DNA of 64,000 nucleotides from Bacteroidia bacterium (GTDB lineage Bacteria > Bacteroidota > Bacteroidia > J057 > JANWXU01), in the NCBI GenBank assembly GCA_025057395.1, contig JANWXU010000002.1, positions 23,743-87,742 on the forward strand. The letters are read 5' to 3'. Below the pieces are notes generated by a model. It was given only the letters and a program-made list of their open reading frames with translations. It searched no databases and was not told the DNA's origin. A program made the position numbers and the translations under genes. Positions 20,601-29,600 of this stretch are shown here, piece after piece. Each line of letters begins with the position of its first letter. The stretch's first letter is position 1.

Positions 20601-23600
20601 CATGGCTAGCAGTGTTACGATTACAGTAGCGAATGTAAATAATGCCAATACAGTTTATTTATATACCTCCTCAACGGGAGGTTTGCCTATTGCAACAGAT
20701 AATACCCCACCCTATACCTTGACTACTCCTGTAACTAATGGAAGTGCAACTTATTGGGTAGAAGCAGCACACAACATTTTGGGTTGCCGTAGCCCTAGAG
20801 TACCCGTAATCGTAAATGCTACGGAGCAAACAAGTGTTGGAGCTCCTAGTGCTAATAACGTGATGCGATGTGGAGAAGGGGTTGTGACTTTTACAGCATC
20901 TATGGGTAATCCGGCGGGTAATTGTATACGCTTATACACGCAAATTTCTGGTGGATCTCCAATAGCTACAGACTGTGACAGCCCTTACTTATTAGCCACC
21001 TCAGTTTTAACTACTACGACAACTTTCTATATTGAAAGCAGTTCTGGAAATGCTGTTTCTTCCCGCACCGAGGTAATTGCGTTTATCGATAAAGTAGGAG
21101 CTCCTCTTGTAGAATCTGTAAGTATCTGTGGAGTTGGTCCTGTAACTTTTACAGTAGAAATGGGGGTTCCGGCTGGCCAGAGAGTAATGCTTTATACAAC
21201 TCCTACGGGAGGTACTCCAATAGCTACTTCAGATAATCCGCCTTATGAGCTCACTACTCCCTCTATTACAACCTGCGTGACTTACTATGTACAGGTTGAA
21301 AATATTAACAACTGTGCAAGTCCTCGTACGCAGACTGTTGCATGCACGGGGAGCTTGGCGAATCCTTCCGCTCAAGATATTAGTATTTGCAGTAGCTCAA
21401 TAGTTACTTTTACGGCTACTTTAGGAGCAGGCTCACCTTTAGGAACACGCATATATCTATACACATCCCCTTCAGGTGGTAGTCCTATTGCGACCGCAGC
21501 AGTCGCACCTTACCTCCTTACTACGACAAGTGTAGTAACCACAACTACTACTTTTTATATTCAAAGTGAAGCTCCTAATAACTGCCGTTCGCAGAGAGTA
21601 CCTGTTTCTGTAACCTTAGGGAGCCAAGGGCCTCCCCTTAGTGCAACTAGTAATTCACCTGTTTGCTCTACTGATACTTTAAAATTGAATGCTACGGGCG
21701 TCACAAATGCAACTTATACTTGGAGTGGTCCTGGTAATTTTAGCGCTACAGGTGCTAGTGTAATTCGTTTTCCTCTTACTAATGCAGCGCAGGGAGTGTA
21801 TACTGTAACTGCCATTACGGGAGGAGGTTGTACTTCGACAGGAACAGTTAACGTCTCAATTATAAGTGCTCCGGGAATTCCTAACGTAAATGGTATACCA
21901 CCTTGTGTAGCTAGTGGTAGCACTGTTACTTTAACCTTTACGATGGGTACTCCGCCGGGAAATTCCATACGCTTATATAGTAGTGCAACAAGCTCTACTC
22001 CTATAGCAACTTTATCAAGTCCACCCTACCAATATACTGTACCTAACATAACTACTACAGTGAATTTATTTGCTCGTGTTGGGGATGGAACTTGTCAAAG
22101 TCTTCCTTTCCCGATTATTTTACCAGTAGGTACGCCTCCGGGCAATCCTTCTGCATCTAACGTTTCTGGTTGTAGTAATGGTGTCTTCCGCTTTAATCCC
22201 AGCATGGGCACCCCACCAGGGCATGTTTTTGTACTCTATAGCCAGCCCTCGGGAGGAACTCCAGTATCTGCGGCACCCGCAGATTCTCCCCTAGGCCTAC
22301 CAGTAATTAATGTGACTACAACTACTACTTTTTACCTAGCTGCGGTAGATACCAATACCGGCTGTCAATCCAATCGAGTGCAAGTTGTAGCTATAGTTAC
22401 TTCAACGGGAGTTAGACCTAATATTCTAGGGGATACAGTCCGCTGCCAAGGGCAAACTTTAAGTTTAACAGCAACAGGTGTATCGGGCCCGTTTGTACAA
22501 TATGCATGGCTAGATCCTACCGTGCTACCACCCAACCCAACTATAGGAGCAACTCTTAATAAGCCTAATTTACAGCCAGAACATTCAGGCATTTATGTTG
22601 CATTTGCAATTAATTTATTTAATCAATGTACTACTTTTGCAACTCGAATTGTAACTGTTATTCCTACGCCGCCTGCGCCAAATGTTAGTAATAATTCTCC
22701 AATCTGTCCGGGTTCTCAGTTGCAACTAAGTGCAAGTTTATCTCCCCCTATTCCAGGTGCTAGTTTCTATTGGACAGGACCTTCTGGCTTTACAGCCACA
22801 GATGCTAACCCAGTAAGAAATAATGTAACCACTGCTCATGCAGGAAATTATTTGGCTTATACTATTGTGCAAGGGTGTACTTCTGCGGCCAGTGCTTCAC
22901 CAGTCTCTGTTGCTAATCCCCCTGCTGCTCCAGTAGTAAATGGAAACTTAGAGTATTGTGCTGGTGATAATTTAGTGTTAAATGCTTCGCCAGTTACAGG
23001 AGTTGTATTTCATTGGAATGGGCCCAATTCCTTTTCGGCTACAGGTAATCAGCTAACGCGTGAAAATTTAAGCGCAGGAGACGCGGGAGTATACAGTGTT
23101 GTTGCTGTTATAGGTAGTTGTACTTCTCCACAAACAACTGTAAATGTTGTTGTAAAACCCAAACCGCCTATTCCTACAGCTACTAGTAACTCTCCAAGAT
23201 GTGTAGGGGATGTGTTAAATTTAACAGCTAACGGCGTAGCGGGGGCTAGTTTTGTTTGGAATGGTCCTCAGGGTTTTACACAGCAAGGAAGTAGCCCTAC
23301 TATTTCATTGAGTTCTACTAACCAGGCAGGAATTTACTCATTAGCAGCTGTTATAAATGGGTGTACGTCAGATATAGCAACTACTACTGTAGTGGTTAAT
23401 TCACCAGCTACTGTACCTACTGTTATTTCTAATACTCCAGTTTGTCAGGGTAAGAACCTGCTATTAACTGTACAAAATATTTCCAGTGGTGAATTCCTTT
23501 GGAGCGGACCTAATAATTTTGCCCAAACTACTACTACTTCTACTGTAACTCGCATAAATCTGCAGGCTGCAGATGCAGGAGTATACAGTGTAAGTGTGGT

Positions 23601-26600
23601 TACTGCAGGTTGTACCTCACAGGTGGGTACGGTTACAGTTACTATAACTCCGCTTCCTCCAACCCCTGTTGCCAGTAATCCTGGTCCATTCTGTGTATTT
23701 CAAAATATTATTCTAAATGCTCAATCCACAGTTACTGATCCTAACGCTACTTTTATGTGGTTAGGACCCAACTTTATTGCGAATGGTCCTATTAATGTAA
23801 CGCAGTATACTAGAGAGAATGTTACTCTTTCAGATGAAGGTATTTATAGTTTAGCAGTAATTTCTCAGGGGTGTACTTCCGCGTTTGCTACTACACTTGT
23901 TCGAGTTTATGCTATTCCGGAGCCACCATTAATAGAACAACCCCTTATGAGTCCTATTTGCGTAGGCAAAACTTTAACTGTAACTGCCACCTACCTCACA
24001 GACACTTACTACTTATGGAGCGGTCCTAATGGATTTTCTGCTACTACCTCAACTCCAGACAATAAACTAGTTATACCTAATGTTACAACTGCAAACGCAG
24101 GTACTTATTCTGTATTGGTTGTTATAAATGGGTGTACTGCACATGCTCCTGCCGTTTTCAATATTCAAGTGATAGACTTGCTACCAGCGCCTAATGTAAC
24201 TAGTAACTCTCCAAGATGTATTAATCAAACATTAACCCTCACTGCGCCGGCTGCTGCAGGTACAATCTACTATTGGAGTGGACCCAATGGATTTACGGCT
24301 ACAGGAGCAGGACCTACTTTTGTTCGACCTAATCTAACTACTGCTGATGCTGGAGTTTACTCTGTATATGCTATAGTTAATGGTTGTAGTACCCGAGAAA
24401 CTACAATTGAAGTAATGGTAAATGATGTTATTCCACCTGCCCCTGCTGTAACTGCTAATACTCCTTTATGTGTAGGCCAGGAGGTACAAATAAGAGTAAT
24501 TGGTACTGGTATATTTAATGTAATGGGGCCAGCTTCTTACAATGAAAGTGGAGTAGGTCCTATATTTACTCGTACTAATGCTATTGTTGCTCACAGCGGC
24601 GTATATAGTGTAACTACCACCGTAGAAGGTTGTACATCTCCGGTTGCTACAGTGCAAGTGACGGTGAATCTACCGCCCACTGCAAATGCTTCTAGTAACT
24701 CTCCAAGGTGTGTGGGTCAAGTGCTTAATTTATTAGGAGCTAATTCTGTACCTAATGCTAGCTTTTCTTGGAGTGGGCCTAACGGATTTTCTTCTACTTT
24801 ACAAAATCCGACTATTCCCGAGGTTACTACTGCAATGGCAGGCATCTATACTTTAAGTGTGAGTGTACCAGGTTGTCCTGTAGCAACTGCTACAGCCAAT
24901 GTTACTATTATTGACGTACCCGCACCTACAGTTACTACTAATTCTCCGGTATGTACAGGCGCTAGTTTAATTCTAAGCGCCGCAAATACTTTATCTAATG
25001 TAACTTATGTTTGGAATGGACCCTTAGGGTTTTCTGCAATTACTACTGCAACAGAGGTAACGAGAAACAATGTTACGAGTAGTGTGGCAGGAGTTTATAG
25101 TGTGGTGGCTGTACTAAGTGGTTGTACTTCTGCACTAGTTATTACTGAACCTGTAATTGTGCATTTCGTTCCCCAGCCTTTAGGGCAATTTGTAAATACA
25201 AGTAGTACGGCTCCCACTTCAGTTTGCGAGGGAGGCTCTTTTAGGCTACAAGTGATTAATACTTCTGCCTTTCAACCGGGAACTACTTTTATATGGCAGG
25301 GTCCTCAAGGTAACCTGCCCGCTAATACAGAGAGCTATGAAGTCAGTGCTGCTACTTTGAGTCACGCAGGTGTTTATCGAATTTGGGCTGTAGCTAATGG
25401 GTGTACTTCAACTGCTTCATTACCTATTACAGTTACAGTGATACCCAAGCCTTCTACTCCTGTAGTAACTAATAATGGGCCTATTTGTGAGGGGCAGGGC
25501 GAGGCTACTATAAGAGTAACTCCGGCTCCAGGTATCGTGCGGTACCAGTGGAGTGGTCCCGGAGGCTTTAGTGCTACGGGCTTACAGCACTCTATACCAG
25601 CAGAGCTTAATAATGCAGGTACATACTCGGTGGTAGCGTTTACAGCTGAGGGCTGTTCTTCTGCGGTGGGTACTACTAATTTAGTAATTACTCCAAGGCC
25701 CTCTTTACCTGTATTAAGTTCGAATACACCTGTATGTCAAGGGCAAACTTTGCAACTTAGCGTTACGGGGCCAGCGGGTGCTACTTATACTATTCGAGGT
25801 CCTAATGGATATGCTGTTACAGGCACTCAAGCTCAGTATTCTCGTGCAGATATGGTAGAGCGATTTGCTGGTCTGTATAGCGTGGTGGCGGTAGTAGCGG
25901 GATGTGTAACCCCTGAGGTAACCCATAAGGTAAGTGTGTTGCCATTGCCCCCACGCCCTGTGGCAAGCAATAACGGTCCTCGGTGTGAAGGCGAAAGATT
26001 GAGTCTATCAGCTTCAGGAGCAGGAGCTAATGTTACTTTTGTATGGAGTGGACCTGCAGGCTTTAGTGCAACAGGCGCTTCAATTAATATTCCTAATATA
26101 ACTCCTGCCCAGGCGGGTACCTATACTCTAGTTACTGTTGAGAATGGGTGTACTTCAGCTCCAGCGCTTACAATAGTAGAAATTACTCCTTATCCCATTG
26201 TTAGCCTTAGTAGTAATTCTCCTGTATGTCAAGGTTCTACACTAACGATTACTGCCGCAGGAGTACCTTCGGGAGCATACCTGCAAATGCGAGGTCCTAA
26301 TGATTATTTTGCGGCAGGAAACTATACGGTGTTTAATAGGCCGAATATTCAATTGGGAGATTCTGGTACTTACATTTTAACTGTTCAAGTAGGGGCTTGC
26401 CGTGGTATTACAGCTTCCACAAACGTAAGAGTAAAGCCTGTACCCACTTTGGATATTTTGCAAACTAATTCTCCTATTTGTGAGGGGCAGGAATTAAGAT
26501 TAACGGTAAGAGGGGGCACTGTAAGTAGTTATGTCTGGCGTTTACCTAATAATAATTCGGCTGTAACTACTTCTATACCAGAATATGTAGTACCCGTTGC

Positions 26601-29600
26601 CTCACTTGCGCAGCGAGGAGTGTACCATGTTTCTGGAGTTATTGATGGTTGTACTACAAATGCAGTGAGTGCAGTAGTTTCTATAACGCCCGCACCTACT
26701 CCTCCTGTAGCAGCCAATAATGGTCCTATTTGCATGGGAGAAACCGCAATGTTTCAAGTACAACCGGTAAGAGGGGCTAGTTATTTATGGTTGGGGCCGG
26801 ATGGATTTAGTTCTACCGAGCAAACTGTTCATAGAACTATAAGTGATCCTTCTATGGGAGGATTATACACAGTGGTAGCTATTGCAAATGGTTGTACTTC
26901 TCAGCCGACAATTTCTCCATTAGAAGTTATACATTTGAATTTGGCGCCCGAAGTTTCTGCGCCACAAACCCTTTGTGTAGGTAGTAATTTGCAGCTGACT
27001 ACAAGTGGTGTGCCTAGCGGTATCGGCTACAGATGGGAGGGACCGGCAGCATTTAGCTCCGAACAGCAAAATCCACTACTAACGAATGTTCAGACTTTCA
27101 ATAGTGGAATTTATTATTTGCTCGCTTTTCAGAATGGCTGTACCTCTCGAGTAGCTGAAGTAGAAGTAAGGGTAACACCCCAGCCCCAGGCGCCGGATGT
27201 AGGCTATAATGGTACATTATGCGAAGGAAGTACTATTCGTTTAACTGCTAGTACTGTAGTTGGCGCACAATACTATTGGCAAGGTCCTAATGGCTTTGAA
27301 GCTTACGAGCAAAACCCTACTTTGCACTCTCTTTCTTTTGCCCAAAGTGGTACTTATTCTGTGGTTGCTTACGTAGGAAATTGTACCTCTGAGGTGAGTA
27401 CGGTAAATATTCTAGTAGAGCCTTTACCAGCTCCTCCTTTAGCAAATAATGGGGGGCCTTACTGTGCAGGTCAAACAATTAATCTAAGTGCTAGCTCTGT
27501 AAGTGGTGCTACCTACCTATGGTCGGGTCCAAATGGTTATACAAGTACTCAACAAAATCCTACTAGAGCTAATAGTAGGACAATTGATTCGGGAATATAT
27601 AGTGTAGTTTCGATAGCTAGAGGATGTACTTCTCTAGTGGCAACTACACTGGTACAAGTACGGCCTAGCCAAGCTCCGGCTTCTGCAACTGTTAATAGTC
27701 CTATTTGCGAAGGCGAGACAGTATATTTGAGCACTCCTCTAGTAGTAGGAGCGAGTTATTTATGGAGTGGCCCGGCTGGATTTACATCTACTCACAGAGA
27801 ACCAATCATTCCAAATGCTACGGCCGCACGAAGTGGGGTGTATTCGGTTCGTTTAATTATGAACTCCTGTACTTCGAGTGCAATTTCTGTAAACGTAAGT
27901 GTACAGCCTAGACCTTCTAACATTTCCATACTAACTAACAGTCCTATTTGTGCGGGGCAAACTTTGTTATTGAGTGCGCCCTCTATTCCAGGAGCAGTAT
28001 ATCACTGGAGTGGACCAGGAGGCTTTAGTGCTTCTCAAAATAATGTAGTAATTAATAATGCTTCAATAGGTGCTAGCGGGGTATATCGTTTGCGTGTAAG
28101 CTTGGGTAATTGTGTAGCACCAATTGATAGTACAACTGTGGTGGTATATCCGCCAGCTCCTCCTGCGCCCCGGATTGCAAGTAATTCGCCTGTATGTGAA
28201 GGGCAAACTTTACAATTAAGCGCTAGCAGTAGTTTAGCAACGGCTACGTATAGCTGGGTGGGACCTAATGGTTTTAGTTCAACGTTGCAAAATCCTAGTA
28301 TACCTAATATTCCTTTAGCAGCAAGCGGCGTATATACCCTTACGGTAAGTAATGGTAATTGTGCTGCTGCACCGGTTACGGTAAGCATCAGTGTTTTACC
28401 AACGCCAAATGTATCCATTATTTCTAACTCTCCTATCTGTGAGGGTAGTAATTTAGAACTTAGTGCTACTCCTATTCTGGGTGCGCGCTATAATTGGAGC
28501 GGTCCCAATTCTTTTACGTCTACTCAGATAGGCAATACCCTACCTCGGGCTACTACCAGGATGAGTGGTATATACAGTTTAGAGGTAATAAATGGTAGCT
28601 GCACAAGTAGAGTAACTCAAAATATTCAGGTGAATCCTATTCCTACGGCAGGTCCTATTCTAAGCAATGCACCCGTTTGTGCGGGAGGAGTACTAAGTTT
28701 AAGTGTTCCTTTTGTGCCGGGGGCAAGTTATTTATGGAGTGGACCCAATGGCTTTATTGCTACTTTACAAAATCCTACTATTTCGCCCGTAAGTAGTTCC
28801 AATGCCGGTATTTATTCATTAGTAACAATTCTTAACGGATGCACCTCTGCTGTTGCTACGCATGAAGTGAGGGTAGCAGGAATTACTACTTTACCCGAAA
28901 TTACCAGCAACTCACCAGTGTGTCAAAATGGTTTGCTGCAGCTTTCTGCCACTTTGCTTCCGGGTGTTACCTATGAATGGCGCGGGCCAGGTAATTTTAC
29001 AGCTACTATAGCGAATCCCATTCGAAGTGGAATGCGTCTAAGTGATGCAGGAGTATATACCCTAAACTTAACTACTTCTAGTTGTCGTAATCCTATTACT
29101 TTGACGATAGAAGTACAGGTTAAGCCAATACCACCAGTTCCCTCAGCTTCTAATAATTCTCCTATTTGTTCAAATAGCTCGCTTAATTTAACAGCTAGTG
29201 GTGGTGGTCTCGGTGCTTCTTACTACTGGACAGGTCCTCAGGGGTATACAAGCACTTTGCAAAATCCTACTATTTCTAATCCTAACCCTCAACAAAGTGG
29301 TATTTACAACGTGCAAGCTATAGTAGAGGGATGTACTTCTGCTGCGGCAGCTACTCGCGTGGTGATAAACCAAGCACCTCAAACTCCTAGAGTTTCGGTG
29401 AGCCAGGCTACAGTATGCGAGGGAGAGCGGTTAATGCTAACAGCTAATTCAGCGGATGGAAGTACAATCTTTTGGACAGGGCCTAATGGTTTTTCTGAAA
29501 GTGCTTCTACGCTTGTTATTTCACCTGTGAGTTTGATGCACAATGGAACCTATTCTGCAGTAGCTATTTTAGGAGGATGTACTTCGAATGTAGTTACTCA

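Noticed and set aside
15277-29382. Antisense and out-of-frame ORFs inside P2 (e.g. 15277-15666 -, 28035-28418 -)
   Set aside because: Shadow ORFs of the repetitive coding frame; recurring peptides reflect the repeats.
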